From: Triops longicaudatus
Lineage: Eukaryota; Arthropoda; Branchiopoda; Notostraca; Triopsidae
DNA: 64,000 bases
Reading direction: 5' to 3'
NCBI GenBank assembly: GCA_022885665.1
Contig: JAGQDJ010000025.1
Span: 558,001-622,000 of the forward strand
Shown here one piece after another: positions 23,901 through 36,321 of this stretch (the first letter of the stretch is position 1; every line of letters starts with the position of its first letter). A program made the position numbers and the translations under genes. A model generated the notes under the pieces. The model did no database searches. It was not told the origin of the DNA and saw only the letters and a program-made list of their open reading frames with translations.

Positions 23901-26900
23901 GGCTAAGGACAAATCCAACATTCCGTAGTTGCCGGGAGAGTATTCGTCGGCAGTGCTTAGAAAGCCCTAGCATAGGCAATTAAGGACGTGTCACTTATAA
24001 AGACGTTTAGAGTTGATGTTAAGGAAAATACCAGTGCTCCTAGACGATAGTTGACCGTGACCACAACCACTTGACCGAATGCCGCTAACATGTGGCCTGG
24101 AAACGTATTCGATGCGCCCCGCTCAAATTCACCGCCATGGATGTAGAATATCACCGGATATCTTTCTGGAACCGCTCCTGTCTAGAAGCCAAGCGTAGAA
24201 AGATGAGCTTTACGTAACAAAGACTAAGGTTTAGAAAAAAATAATAAGGTTTAGAAACGTATGACAAAGTCTTACTGTAGGAGTATATATGTTGAGGTAT
24301 AGACAATCTTCGTTCATCGTTCGAATTCCCTTCGATGCTCCTATGAACTGGACAGGCTGAGGACAGGCGGGACCGAAATCAGTTGCGTCCCAAAGACTCC
24401 ATGCTCGCTTGGGTCGCGGAGGCTGTGGAATGGAAGTAAAAGACAAGTTTATACTGACGCGCATATTTGACGCAAAGGCTCATTTACTCTGTATAGCGTT
24501 ATCATTAAAATTTAGTGTATTTACATTAATGTAGACTGGCAAATAAGGAGACTCCATGAGACTTACAAGTAAAGTAACAAAATAGCGTTTGCTATTCCGT
24601 TAATCCATACAATTGCAAAATGCAGGAAAGTAGTAACGTAATAAAATGACTGTCCAGAAGTGAAGTTTCTTTCCTGGATTGACCGGAAGCTAGCTGCCAA
24701 AAGTCTTCCTTCTGCTTTGCAAACCCGTTCGACCGTAGCAAGTTTCTTGATCTAAAACGTACAAAACTTCCTGTTTGATTTTGAGAGCCATTTACACGGA
24801 GGTGATTCGGCTATTTGCCCTGGACGAATGCTTTGTGCTTTTTTCAACGCTATACGGTCCCAGTGAGCGTACGGTTTTGTGCATATTTCTTAAGAGTATG
24901 CCCAAAGCACGACAAAAGTCTCCTTGCCCGGTTTTCAAATTTATTCTCGAATTTATGTTCCTAAAAGTTTTACTTTTCGCGAATTCGATTTCCAAGGTTT
25001 AGCTTTAAAAAAACGTTCAGTTTAAAGGAACTAAAAATTTATTCACGTTTCGTTAAATACATCTCATTTTTAAAATAGCTTTTACATATTTATTAAGTTC
25101 GTATGAACCAGATTACTTCGGAGTTATTTATTGGGCTCAAAGTCGAACTGGGGTTGAAAAGCTTTCAGAACAGTTTGCTAATTCGAACATAGCTCGTATA
25201 ATATTAGACGTGTTTGCACTAAAAATTAATAACTGTGGTTATTATTGAAAATTTTTGCGTTATAATTCAAGTATACGATAGACAAATAGTCTTTGCTATT
25301 TTTTTCTATACTTTAGTTTTCTTATTTATTTTATTTTTCATTGATTTATTTATTTATTATAGCACAACTTTTCGTCTATACAACGTATAATTCTGATTCC
25401 GTTGAGACCCGAACATGAGCGCGTTTCTATCCGGTATTAAGGAGATGGGCTACTGAGATTTTTTAATCCTATTATCGCGTATTTACGGGCTACCAATATC
25501 AACCAAGAAAGAAAATCGCACACATTATTGCGTGCCTAAGTTCCTTAAGTTCGTTGATTCCTTGTTCCCCGGTAAACTTGCCCGGTATGTCTCTCCTTTA
25601 TCTTTCGTTATCCTCTTCGTGTTCTTACGCCACTTAAATCTTATCACGGTGCGTTGATAAAGCGCAATCCCGTTGCTTCGGTCGTAAGAGAGATACATTT
25701 CAAAAATTAATCATATACTTCCTGACACATGCACATATGATTTTAGCGTTACGGGGTGGAGTACAGCTCCGATGCTCTTCACTGACCATGACCAAGGAGG
25801 CCAACTAAGGAAAACAAAACACGCCTTCTATTACGGTGAACTTGATCCCTTAACCTTGGTGCTTATGGACTATGTTATTTTTCATTATTATTTTTAATAT
25901 ACCCTAGTGTGTCCTTTCACCTATTGCTCTTTGTTAACCCTCCAAACATCAGATATTTCTAAACAGCAAATTAAATAAAAAAAAATAACGCAAACTCGCG
26001 AGATCCAATATTTGTATCCAACATCAACTATTCGATAATGATTATTTACTCCAAAAATAGCAAATATTCCCTTACCCGAAATCGGCCTTCGTTAATCGGT
26101 GGTTGAGCGTAGGGAACCCCTAAAAAGGCGCTCACATTTCGCCAAAGCTTTCCGTTATGATATACGCCGGGTCGGTCACCTAAAGGCACTCCAGGTCCAT
26201 CAAATAAATAGACATAAAATCCTCGGATGCGCCCATATGGCGTTGTAACAAAAACATCTTTATCCTGGATGGAATTGGCATAGTCCGGTCGACACATGCC
26301 CATAAGATCAGTTCTCCATTCATCCCAAATGCCACAGGTGGGTAACTTGACACGGGGAATGTTTTGACCGGGGTAAGTATGGCTAGGGTTGTTGTAACTG
26401 TTGTAATTAGGCAAAGGGCGACTGTTGGCATAATAATTGCGTTCTCGATTATAGTCTCCTTGTCGTTGACGTTCTTGTTCCAAGTTGCGATTCCAATCAG
26501 TATTGGAACCTCGGTCGCGGTCCAAATTGGTGGAACTACGTGAATTTGCATTGGGGTCATACCCGGCACGGCCTGAATCGTAATTTCCGCGATTGTAAGT
26601 AGAGGAAGAGGCTGAAGAAAAAGTATCGAACGGAGATCGCTCGGGATAAGTGCGGTCAGAGTAACGATCGTAAGGTTGACTTCCACTGGCTGAGCCGGTT
26701 AAGCGTTCGCGCTCAAATGGACGGTCTTTAGAGGTTTGAATATCGAAGCTCTTTTCCCAGTAAATCGTATCGCCCGGCTTTTTGCCTGTTGTGGAAGAAG
26801 ACGCGGAAGCTGAAACGATCCGTCGGTCAGCATCCAAATTCAAATTGGAGATCAAGACGCCCTCAGCATTGTAACTGTATGGAGCATTGTTGCTATTTGA

Positions 26901-27095
26901 GCTAGAATAATAATTCCGGCCTTCTAATCTCCGAGTATCAGTATTGTAATTGGGATTGCGGGTGTCACTGGGTTGTTGGCTGTTGATATTGTAAGTTCCA
27001 AACAGTCGTGTACTTTCAGATGTGTAATGTTGGGCCAGAGAGCTGAAAATTGTCGTTAACGCAACGAAAAACCACAAAGCCGACGGGAAGGCCAT
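20956..27095 (-). CDS. Gli: Gliotactin, cholinesterase-like junction protein
   Basis: Gliotactin is a single-pass neuroligin-family protein of insect tricellular septate junctions. Exons (minus): 27095-26076, 24422-24276, 24181-24032, 23966-23754, 23689-23522, 23463-23262, 22996-22809, 22747-22561, 22256-21955, 21309-21194, 21121-20956. All are in frame, 952 aa. Order: signal peptide (residues 1-21); about 230 residues rich in Ser, Asn, Tyr and Arg; esterase-like fold (about 245-850) with EDCLYLNIYTPT, VIFYIHGGEF and VTVNYRLGAL; stalk PTVEYWWEP; transmembrane segment (ISGVCLLLLMLAILCCC); tail of about 60 residues ending STTV, a class I PDZ ligand. The nucleophile elbow reads YGTGSGAGAAG with no GxSxG, so it is catalytically inactive. 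The THIREQYI, NYTLNPEG and EYWWEP blocks match remembered Drosophila gliotactin rather than neuroligin. The tail is much shorter than the roughly 200 residues of the fly protein. Confidence 0.93.
24423..26075 (-). other. First intron of gliotactin
   Basis: A 1.65-kb AT-rich intron between the long first exon and the rest of the gene. No additional exon or repeat family is recognised. Confidence 0.5.
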
Positions 27096-28754
27096 GACGG
27101 AGCACTCTTGTGAGCTTTAATTTTCACCCCAAAGTTCAGTTAATTTTATTAACGTCTCACTAAAGCAACCATTGTACCAGAGTTTTGATAGCACGTAACT
27201 CGAATTAGTCCAAAGCAACGCGTTTAAAGGTGCACGCCCTAGAAACGCGTAATACAATGTGTGGAGCCCTAACGCTTGGAGCAGGTTATACACGTATATG
27301 CAAAACTAGAACTGCGAAGTGCCGCAGGTCAGATAGCGTACTGGAGTCAGAAGCGTTATAGTGGAGAAGAGGGGGGGAAACGCTGGGAAGTCTTGGCTCT
27401 TTGTCTCGCTTACCTGTGCGCTTTCATTGGCTCTCCTGCGGTCTCTTGCCCTCCTTTTTTATCATCGTTTACGTTTCTGTTGTCGCCCTTGCTTTAGGCC
27501 TTGCTTCGGCACGAACGCGACTCTCTTTACCTATCCACTAGGGGCGCTTTCGAACCGCGCAAGAGTTCCGGAATTCTTGTACTGAGGATGAGTAACTTTC
27601 TCTCAGGTAGTGGAAAATTCGGAGTGGCCCAAACATCTAATTCCAGTAAGTCAAAAGAATCTAGTACTCAAAATGTACCTGAGTGAAAGTTAACCCAAAA
27701 GTAAATCGCTTCTCGTAAGTAAAAGAAAAGCCTTACAAGACGATGTTGTATAGCGAAAAACACCCATTTGCTTCAGTCTTTGCAATAGCAGTGTAGTCTT
27801 TGCAATAGCAATTTGCAATAGTGTAGTCTAAAATTTTGCTACAGGTGTGATAAAGTTTAAATGATTTGATAAAACTATAAAGGTTATTGTCGCGAAATAT
27901 GAACAGTACTACAGTGCAATCGAACCTATAAGTCTATAAGACCTTATAATTATAATAAATAGTAGATAAAGTCGAAAAGACTGTAAATTTCTGATTTATT
28001 CTTATGAATGTATTCTTACATAAAGGAAACAACGACGGACTCAAACTCCTACTAAGAGTATAATTTATCACAGTAGAATGCCATTATAACAAACTATTTC
28101 ATAAACGAAGTATCGACTTAAACATACGGATTTAAGGTCTTACCTAAATATAAAGAAAAATCGTCTGAAATGAAGAATTTTGGACAATAGTGTTCAAAGT
28201 ACGTGTCGCTTGGGAAAATTTTTGTTTTCTTGCCCGCTTCATAACGCCCTGCCCTGCCTTCATTCGTATTTCCCGCTTTCCAGTCGTGATTTTTTTTGGA
28301 AAACGCTAGGTGGCGAAAGCGTTTGTAATCGTTGCTTCTTTTAGGCGGATTTACCTTGTGTGGTTTTTTGACTCTTCCATTTTCTGGGAAAACGCTAGAT
28401 TGGCAAGGTAAGAGATTAATTAACATTTTTATATAGTTGTATTTACAGTTCTCGAAAAGCCTTTGGTGCATAATATGGGTCCTGTCAAAAGAAACAGCCC
28501 GCATGTGGCTAGTTGACCGCTGCCAGGGACGCCAGGATAAAAATAACATTTCATAAATTGGTAATATTGCCTGGAAACGTTCGAACGTCGCAGTAGTCAA
28601 CATCTATTCGCTATTCAAACCACCTTTCTATTTTCAATTGAATACTACGTGTTATATAATAGGTTATAACAAGCTTTCCCGGTTCGTTGCTGAAATTGCA
28701 TTCTTACATTCTGTTTCTTGGCTCTTGACGTCGTAAAAGAAGCCGTAGATCAAA
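27096..28754. other. Divergent intergenic region, gliotactin / PRPF38B
   Basis: About 1.66 kb holding the upstream regions of both genes. The string CTTTGCAATAGCAGTGTAGT is tandemly repeated with indels at 27775-27832. A lone MITE-like end CAGTAGAATGCCATTATAAC is at about 28073. A 161-codon open frame on the minus strand (28603-28118) has no recognisable domain and is not called as a gene. Confidence 0.55.
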
Positions 28755-30574
28755 ATGGCATCCACAGGGGATGAGTACTATTCCGAAGGAGAGCAGCATC
28801 AGCAGTACCAGAATCCTGCTACGAAGAAAAGCAACAATTTGCCCGTTTGGGGAAACGAGAAGACGATGAATATGAATAACTTGATCTTAACCAACATCCT
28901 CAATTCTCATTACTTCAAAAGTATGCATTACAACTATTCCAGCAATGTTTTTTGGTCGTTTGCTAATCGCATTTCCTGTAGCCAACCTTTTCGAGCTGAA
29001 AACCTACCACGAGGTTGTTGACGAGATATATTACAAAGTTACTCACCTGGAACCCTGGGAAAAAGGAAGCCGCAAAACTAGTGGTCAAACTGGCATGTGT
29101 GGAGGCGTAAGTTCTTTACTTTCTTTTTAAAAAAATTAAATGTTTGTTTCTGGGAAAAATATTATCGTCTTTTTGGTTCAAGGTGCGAGGAGTAGGAGCC
29201 GGTGGTATAGTTTCAACAGCATTTTGCTTATTGTACAAACTCTTCACATTAAAGCTCACCCGAAAGCAATTGAATGGTTTGATTAACCACTGTGACTCGC
29301 CATATATCCGTGGTTTGGGCTTTATGTATATCAGGTAACAATCTTGCACCATGCTTTTATGGAAGCTTATTTATAATCGTACTGTCTCTAGGTACACGCA
29401 ACCTCCTGCTGACTTGTTCGGATGGTATGAACCCTATTTTGAAGACGATGAGGTAAGTTGATAACGTCAAACCCTTCAAGGTTCCTAAACCTTATTGAAC
29501 CATAATCCCTTGACCTATTACCCCTTTGAATCTCTTCTGCGTGGACGAGGGAAAGCAACGTCGCATCGTTCTCTTAGCGGTGAGTTACCGTTATGGATCT
29601 GCTACTTTTCCATTTTTTACATCATATTTCAAATTCTGTCCTCTTTTAAGAAATGTATCTTTCATTTTTTAGTATGTTTATTTGATTGATTCGCAGGGTC
29701 TGTGGCCTGCTCCATTACCCTTTGTCATGCATTGTTCAGTTGCTCTGTGCGAATTCTTGAACTCTCCACCCAGAGAAGATGATTTTTACAAGTATTACTT
29801 CAAAAATTCATTTAATGGAAAACTTTAAAAGAAGTGAACTTGCAATCAAATTATGAAACAATTTCACTCAATCTTTTACTTCTTCACTCTCCTTTGTTCA
29901 TCTTTTAACAGGAAGTAGATCCCAAAGCAGGTGGTGGCCACGCGATGACAATGGGAGAAATGGTTCGTTTGATGCTTACCAAGTTGGATTGGTACGATAC
30001 ACTGTTTCCTAGGATACCTGTGCCTATTCAAATTAGCATTGACAAACGTATGGGTAAATTTGCCCCAGTAAGCAAAGGAGGAGCAGCAAGAGCTCCTCCG
30101 CCCGCTCCTGTGCCTGTTTCCAACGCTAGTACCAGCAAACGGATTCCGGACGAGGAAGCAAATTATGGAGAAGCAGAACGTCATGCCAAGCGAAGGTAAT
30201 TAGTTCTCAATGACTTCAGTCAATGTTATTTTAATTTTTTCCTTTAAAATTAATTTTTGCTTGATTTGTGTTTCATTTAGACACGGAGGTAACCACGAAC
30301 GCGATCGGGATCGCAGGGATGATCGACATCGCGATCGTGACCGAGACAGGGAGAGGGATAGAAAGCGCGAAGGACGCGATCGGGATCGTAGTAGATCACG
30401 TGACAGACATAGGTTGGTTTTCGATCATTTTTTAAAATACTTTTTATTATTTTTAGTTTTAATAATTAATTCGTGTATTTTTTTTATAGGCATCGTCGTT
30501 CTTCATCGCGCGATGGTGCTCGTCGTCACCGGGATAGATCACGCTCCCGAGACCGCGACCGTAAACGTCGTTAA
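28755..30574 (+). CDS. PRPF38B: Pre-mRNA-splicing factor 38B
   Basis: Nuclear PRP38-family protein associated with the spliceosome. Exons: 28755-28920, 28982-29106, 29183-29334, 29392-29452, 29912-30195, 30281-30412, 30490-30574. All junctions keep frame, 334 aa. The PRP38 domain covers about residues 28-200: PVWGNEKTMNMN, LKTYHEVVDEIYYKVTHLEP, SGQTGMCGGVRGVGAGGIVS, LTRKQLNGLI, SPYIRGLGFMYIRYTQPP and LFPRIPVPIQ. The C-terminal third is an Ala/Pro linker and then an RD/RS-rich tail (repeated RDRD, SRSRD). The sequence follows the B paralogue closely rather than PRPF38A. The start sits in a good context (AAAATGG). It is shorter than human PRPF38B because the RS tail is reduced. Its 3' end converges on the MDC1-like gene. 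Confidence 0.96.
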
Positions 30575-30969
30575 GAGATCATGCCCTCATTAAACCTCAT
30601 GAAAATGCGACAGCGTTTGAATGTGTTTTTGCTTCGTACCGTTTTTAGTGGCATTCGAAACATGAACGAGTTGATACGTACAGCGATTGCATTACTCTCA
30701 AATGCGCAATGAACTCTTGGTGGATAAATAGAAGAAGGCTCATGTTCAACCAATGCGGTGACTGGTTAATTGAGGTTTGGTTTGTAATGGGATGTATTTT
30801 GACATTTTGTTCCTTGGTTTAAGTTGCATTGTGCATGATTTCGCTGCGTACGGTACTCCTCATGAAAAAATGCGAAACGATAACTTTTAAAATTTCGCTG
30901 AAATGTTTGAAATGTCACTGGCTAAGAGACCGTAGCAAGAATATAAGAATCAACCTATTTCACAACAAT
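30575..30969. other. Convergent 3' region, PRPF38B / MDC1-like
   Basis: About 395 bp separating two convergent stop codons, presumably both 3' UTRs. No separate gene is seen. Confidence 0.55.
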
Positions 30970-33900
30970 TCACAATTTACCAACGTTAAGCTTGTTTCCA
31001 CGTAACATGTAAGGCTTTGTTTCAAAACACTGACGAAGAACACCAGTGAGGATGGCTTCGGTGCTAAGAATGGGAATTCCTAAGTTTCTGTACGTCGGCC
31101 ATAAATTCTCGTCGGCTTTGACAGAAATGACGGCCGCTTGCTCTCTGTTGGCTGAACGAAAGCGGGACACAGTACGACCGCCGGAAGACTTAATAATTTC
31201 TGTTTGCAACATTAGAATTAGCATGAATGTGTACAGTAATTGATTAGAAATTCTAACCCGACATTTCTGCAGGAGGAGGCAAAATTGACGGTGTTAAGAA
31301 AAACTCCCACTCTTTGAGCAAGGGTCTTTCTTTCGCTTTGGCAACGGAAAGCTCTAACTGGAAATTGTGCGTTTTCTCACCCTGTTTATCTTTCAACAGA
31401 AACGGTTCCGGATCTGTAATAAAACACGTTAAAAATTTTGTGTGGCACAAGAAAATACAGGAATAAATTAAAATAAAAAGTTAACGGTTATTAAAGTCAT
31501 TTACCTGTGAGACTTTTTCTATACAATATTATAAAAATAACCTGAATAACAAGTAAGTACTTTAAGCAGTGGATTAAGCAAGTAATTGAAGCTTATGGGA
31601 AGGTTAGATGCATTGGAGCCTTAATAAAGGCATAAATCTATAGATATCTATATTTACCAACGAATTTTCTTCTGATTCGGCACTCGCGCAGCCACAGATG
31701 AGATACAATTAATTTGCCTGCGCCTACCGCGCAAAGAAACTTGACAGTTCTTCTCACTTTGTCCGTTACAAGGACTTGACAGTCTTCGACACACTCGACG
31801 ACTACGCCTCCTAAAAATCGAAAAAAAGTAGAAAAAGAGAAACTCGATGTTACATAAAATACAAACCTAAGCTATTGACTAATTCCTTATCGTCCGGCTC
31901 ATCAATACCGGTAAACAGTACGCGGAAAGCGCAGTGTCTCCGTTCTCTGAAATTCCACTTCGAAGCCCCCGTCGATTCTTCCTTTACTTCAATTGTCTCT
32001 CTCTTGGACACCGCACGCCTCCTTCTGGGTTCATCGGACCTCCTCTCCTCACTCGAGTCTTCCGGTTCCTGTTTTACTTGCAGATTCTTCACGGCTTCAC
32101 CTTTTTTACTCCGAGCAACAGCTGACACGTGGTTGTTAACTTGGACTGATTCAATGGCCTTTGTTCTGGTTGTTCGCCGGGATTCTGTAGCTAGCGTCAT
32201 TTTTATGCCCGTTTTATCAATCTTCACGCCCATTACTTTGGCTACATGGTCCGGTTCCTTAACATCTATTAAGCTTTTCTTTTTACCCCGGGTTATTTTA
32301 GGAGAAAAAAGCACCACATTTGCATCTGCAGAAGTTCTAGGCTCATGTTCCGATTTTGGAGCTACTTCATGGACACACATTCGGTCAGTGGGCGGTAACG
32401 CGTTCTCGGTTTTCGCTTCTTTCGGTTGCACTGCAGCTTTCTTTGGACGTCCTCTACCTCTTTTTGGCGCTTCTTCCTTACCAAGTTCTAAATCAGCAAT
32501 AGTATCAGCCGCAAGGCTAACACGCGTAATACCATTAGCAAGCGTGCTATTTTTGGGTCTTAAATTAATTTCTCGCGAAGTACTGGGCGTTTCCTCAATG
32601 GAGGTGTGGCTCGCATCCGATGTTGAACGACTCTCAATAGCTTTTGCTTTATCACGAGATTTTCGCTGTTCAGCTTGTTTTTCCTCACGTTGATCTTGTT
32701 GAGGTAAATCAACACGTAGGTTTCGCTTCGAAGGAATTTTCGCATTAACACCGTCATCCTGCGAACGTCTTCCTTTACGCGTGCTAATGCGTGGCTTCTT
32801 GGAAGGTGTCCGCCCGTTATTGTTTTCCAATGCTGATTGCAGAGATTTGGCCTCAGGAGATTTATTAAAAGCACCCGTTTCCGGAATACCGTTCTGCAAA
32901 ACAGCCGAAGTTCTTTTAGGTGTGTTAGGCTGGTTCAAGGCACATTGGATAAGTTTCAAATCGGTATGCGCTGGCGTACTCCCTGCGTCTTCTCGGGGAA
33001 ATCCGTACATAGGGATGCTTTGAGAAGGCAACGGCATAGCATCGTCATCGGAGCTGTCATGCGCGTTTGCAACTGTTTTCTTTGCGCGTTTTTCCGCGTC
33101 CGTTTTCGCAATATTCTTGGTAGTGTTATCAGACCCAGGGGGAGTTAGATCTTCGGAGTCGGGTAACATCAACTGGGACAAGCTAAAAACATCCGGTGAA
33201 TCGGCACCGGAATTCCGGTGGACGTTACCCGTGACACGAGTTGAGTTTTCTGCGATTTGCTTTTCAGCGACGTGCACTTCCGATCGACGAATAACATTCC
33301 GGGACCTACTTGACAAGTACCTGCCGTTAGTGACTGAAGTTTTCTTCGACGCTGCGGAATTTTCTTCGGTACCGTCAGAATCCGAAAATTTGGGCTCAAC
33401 TATGGATCTTTTTCGAAGTGTACTCTTGTTTCCCGTTTCGTTAGCTTTCTCATCACTGTCACTGGAATTTTCATTTTGTCCGTTTGATTTGGCTAAAACT
33501 TGTGAATTGGGCTGCGTAGGTAATTCCCAGATTTGAGTTTCAGCCTCCACTGATGCAATTTCATTGCTGGAATGCGAAATTGTCCCTATTATCCTTTTTT
33601 GAGGAGTATTGCTTTTTTCAGGTGTTTTGTTAGATGTGAATGCATTAGCATTAGGGTCTCTGGAATTAACTTTATTTCTACCGCTCTGTTTGTCCAGAAA
33701 CTCCGCGTTGGGCTGTGTTGCTAAGTCCCAGATCTGTGTTTCAGATGTAATTCCTTCTTCGGGACACGAAAGCATTGCTTCTGGTCCTTTTTTTGGAGTT
33801 TTCCTTTTTTCTAGAATTTTGCTAGACGTAACCTTAGCTTTACTTTGGTTGGAATTAATATTATTTTGCTCATTCAGCTTAGCCAGCGATTCTGGATTGG

Positions 33901-36321
33901 GCTGTGTTGGTAAGTTCCAGATCTGCGTTTCTACCTCCATTGGTGTAATTTCCTCTTCGGAGCCTGAAAGTGCAAGCGCTTCACAGTCCTTATCGCTGGA
34001 ATTAATTGCGTTCGTCTGGTTTAAATTCAGAAATTGAGGATTAGGCTGCGTAGGTAATTCCCAGATTTGGTTTTCAGCCTCTAGTAAGGCACTTTTTCTT
34101 TTGGAATACGAAGATTTAAGCTCTGTTGTTGCTCTGCTGGGAGTTTTGCTTTTTTCGATTGTTTTATTAGATATAACTGTTCTAGCTTTATCGTTGCCGC
34201 CGCCATTGCTGGGAATTATTCCATTCGTTGTATTCGAATCTTGTAGACCTTGTGGATTAGGTTGGGTTGGTAAATCCCAGATTTGCGTCGCAGCTTCCGT
34301 AATTACTGTTTCGGAAGAAAATTTGCCCATTTTATTCTTAACAGACTTTGCTCGGGGATTAGCAACCGTGCAAACTTGCGTAGAACTTTCGGTGAAACCT
34401 TTCTGCGATGAAAGAACCCAAACTTGCGTCTCTTGTTCCGACAACATCCGTATTTCTTCTTGGCTTATTACGTTCGGTACCTGAACTGGTTCGGTGTCCG
34501 GTAAATTTTCGCCTGAAATTTTACTTTTTGGAGAAACAGCGACAGCTGAGGCGTGAACCAAGGGATTTACTTGCGTGAGTTGGTCAAATAACGTCACAGG
34601 TTTAACCAACTGTGCTTTTGTTTCTTCTTCCCAATCAGTATCACTGCCGGAATCAACACGTGTTGAGCTTTTTGAATGCCTGGGAGATTCAGCACGAGAT
34701 TGAAGCTGATCTTTCGTGCAACCGGTGTTAATTGATTCTGGTTGCTCTGTTTCGCTTTCTTCGCTTTCTGAGTAGACTAAAGTGAATTCCAGCATTTCCG
34801 GGCTGGAGCGAGGTTGGTTTTCAAGAATTATTTTGTTGACATTGGATTCGATGCTGGCATGTGGGGGCGGATCACTGTAGGCGTCGCAATTGTTACGGGG
34901 GTTTAACTGAGTAGTGATTTCGAATGTGTTGTATGGTTGGGTTAATTCCATTGCGTCGTCTTCTAGCTCAGTTTCACTGCCAGAGTCGCGTTCGGGACTT
35001 GTGTTTTGTTTCTTGTAAAACTGAGGATTTTGCTGAGTTGGAATCAAATCCCACGCTACAGCTTCGCTGGTTGGTTTTGCAACTTCTTTATGTGAATTTT
35101 CGGTTTCGGTTTGCGTGTTTGAGACGGTGCCATTGAAGGAATTGGCCTGTGTAGGCAGGTTGAAATATTCAAGGGAGTCACGTTCAGTACTAAGGACTGT
35201 ATCAGAGCTTGAATCGTCGTCACTTCCAATACGTGATTTTGTCTCACCGACTGTCCGATTATTCAGTGTTAATTTTTCCTGAGTATTATAGCTGTGAATG
35301 TCTGGATTTGGTTGCGTAGGTAACAAAAAGCCTTCGGACTCTGCATCGCTGACACTACTGTTTGATTCCGCTATGATAAACTGGCTAGCGGAAGAAACGT
35401 CTGGATTTGGCTGGGTGGGAGTATCCCAGCCAAAGGCTTGGGATGGGTTACACAGCGCTAACATAGGTGTTCTAGTCAGATTGTTTTCTATGGCTGTACT
35501 ATTAGATTTGATTGGTGTACTAACAATTGGAACTTGGACCGGAATCTGCAGTAATCTGTAGCCATGTTCAGGTCTAAGTGTCTTAGCCGGAGTTTCGCCA
35601 ATTACAGTTTCCTGGGAAAAAGATGGTGATCTCGGCTTCTTGACTGGGGTTTCACATATTACAGTTTCTTGAGAAGAGGATGGTGATTTCACGTCAGGTT
35701 CAGAACCGAAAAGCGACTCGAGCCTACGCTTGTAAGTGGACGTTATCACAACCGGCTGAGTAGGCATGTTGTAAATGTCTTCTTCATCCGTGAGGTCCGG
35801 ATCTGTGCATTCCGCTCGGATTGAAGGCAAACGGTTGTGTTCATCTTTTCCGGAAGCATTCGAGGAAGTCATGTGAGGAACTTGCGGAGGGACGGAAGAC
35901 TTCTCTTCTGAAAACATATGTATAAATAAAAGTAAGATTCTCGAACGAGGTTTTCGTCTCATATATGTGACTAATTTTATTAACGGAAAGACTATTGCAA
36001 TTGTTTTTTAATTTTAATGCTAGCGTGAGCACAGGTCGTTGCTGTTCTTGATTGTTTATGATTTTTCTCTGTAAATAATATTTGTAATTCTCTTCAAAAA
36101 TTGTTTTTCAAACGCTACAAATTATTTGAAAAATTTTTAATATACTATGCAAGAAGGCAATGAGCTTTGCCGACTACTGCAAAATAAGAAAAATGTGTTT
36201 GATACTGGATAAAACACAGTTATGTAAAGGAAGGCACTAGTTAATTGGTTAAGAAAAAATAAACAATAATGTTAAAGTTACCCGTTTCTGAATCTTCGAA
36301 TAAGTCTGTGCTAATATTCAT
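30970..36321 (-). CDS. MDC1-like DNA-damage mediator with TQPN repeats and tandem BRCT
   Basis: Exons (minus): 36321-36282, 35907-31867, 31810-31658, 31413-31258, 31199-30970. In frame, 1539 aa. The C-terminal about 220 residues form tandem BRCT domains (FRVLFTGIDEPDDKELVNSL; LVTDKVRRTVKFLCAVGAGK; EWEFFLTPSILPPPAEMS; LSTEAILTGVLRQ), closest in memory to human MDC1, which binds phosphorylated H2A variants. The long middle is disordered and acidic, with about 14 T/S-Q repeats of the form IW-D/E-LPTQPNPQ (residues about 61-810), SDTD- and SETE-type acidic clusters (GSDTDWEEE, SGSETELEDD) and an AT-hook-like KRGRGRPKK (about residue 1160). No FHA domain is visible, unlike vertebrate MDC1. PTIP is the main alternative, but only one BRCT pair is present. 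The start codon is in a 40-nt first exon. An overlapping upstream ATG (36328) makes a six-codon uORF. Confidence 0.85.
33500..35780 (-). repeat. Coding repeat array, (IW-x-L)PTQPN motif
   Basis: Inside the large MDC1-like exon the motif TQPN or a close variant recurs about 14 times. Variants include MPTQPVV, TPTQPNPD, LPTQPNPD, LPTQANS, IPTQQNPQ, TTQLNPR and LTQVNPL. The last five copies are the most regular, each preceded by xxQIW[DEN]L and spaced about 50-70 residues apart (encoded near 34276, 34066, 33915, 33727 and 33526). Confidence 0.85.

Noticed and set aside
26180..26686. 168-codon minus-strand frame
   Set aside because: It is an alternative-frame shadow of gliotactin exon 1.
20956..27095. 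Neuroligin or an active carboxylesterase
   Set aside because: There is no catalytic serine, and the stalk EYWWEP, THIREQYI and NYTLNPEG blocks fit gliotactin better than neuroligin.
28118..28603. 161-codon open frame on the minus strand
   Set aside because: It has no recognisable domain, no splice partners and AT-driven composition, and it lies in the promoter interval of PRPF38B.
31875..32693. 272-codon plus-strand frame
   Set aside because: It is the antisense shadow of the large MDC1-like exon.
30970..36321. PTIP (PAXIP1) identity for the tandem-BRCT gene
   Set aside because: PTIP has several BRCT pairs. Only one C-terminal pair is seen, with TQ and SDTD-type acidic motifs as in MDC1.
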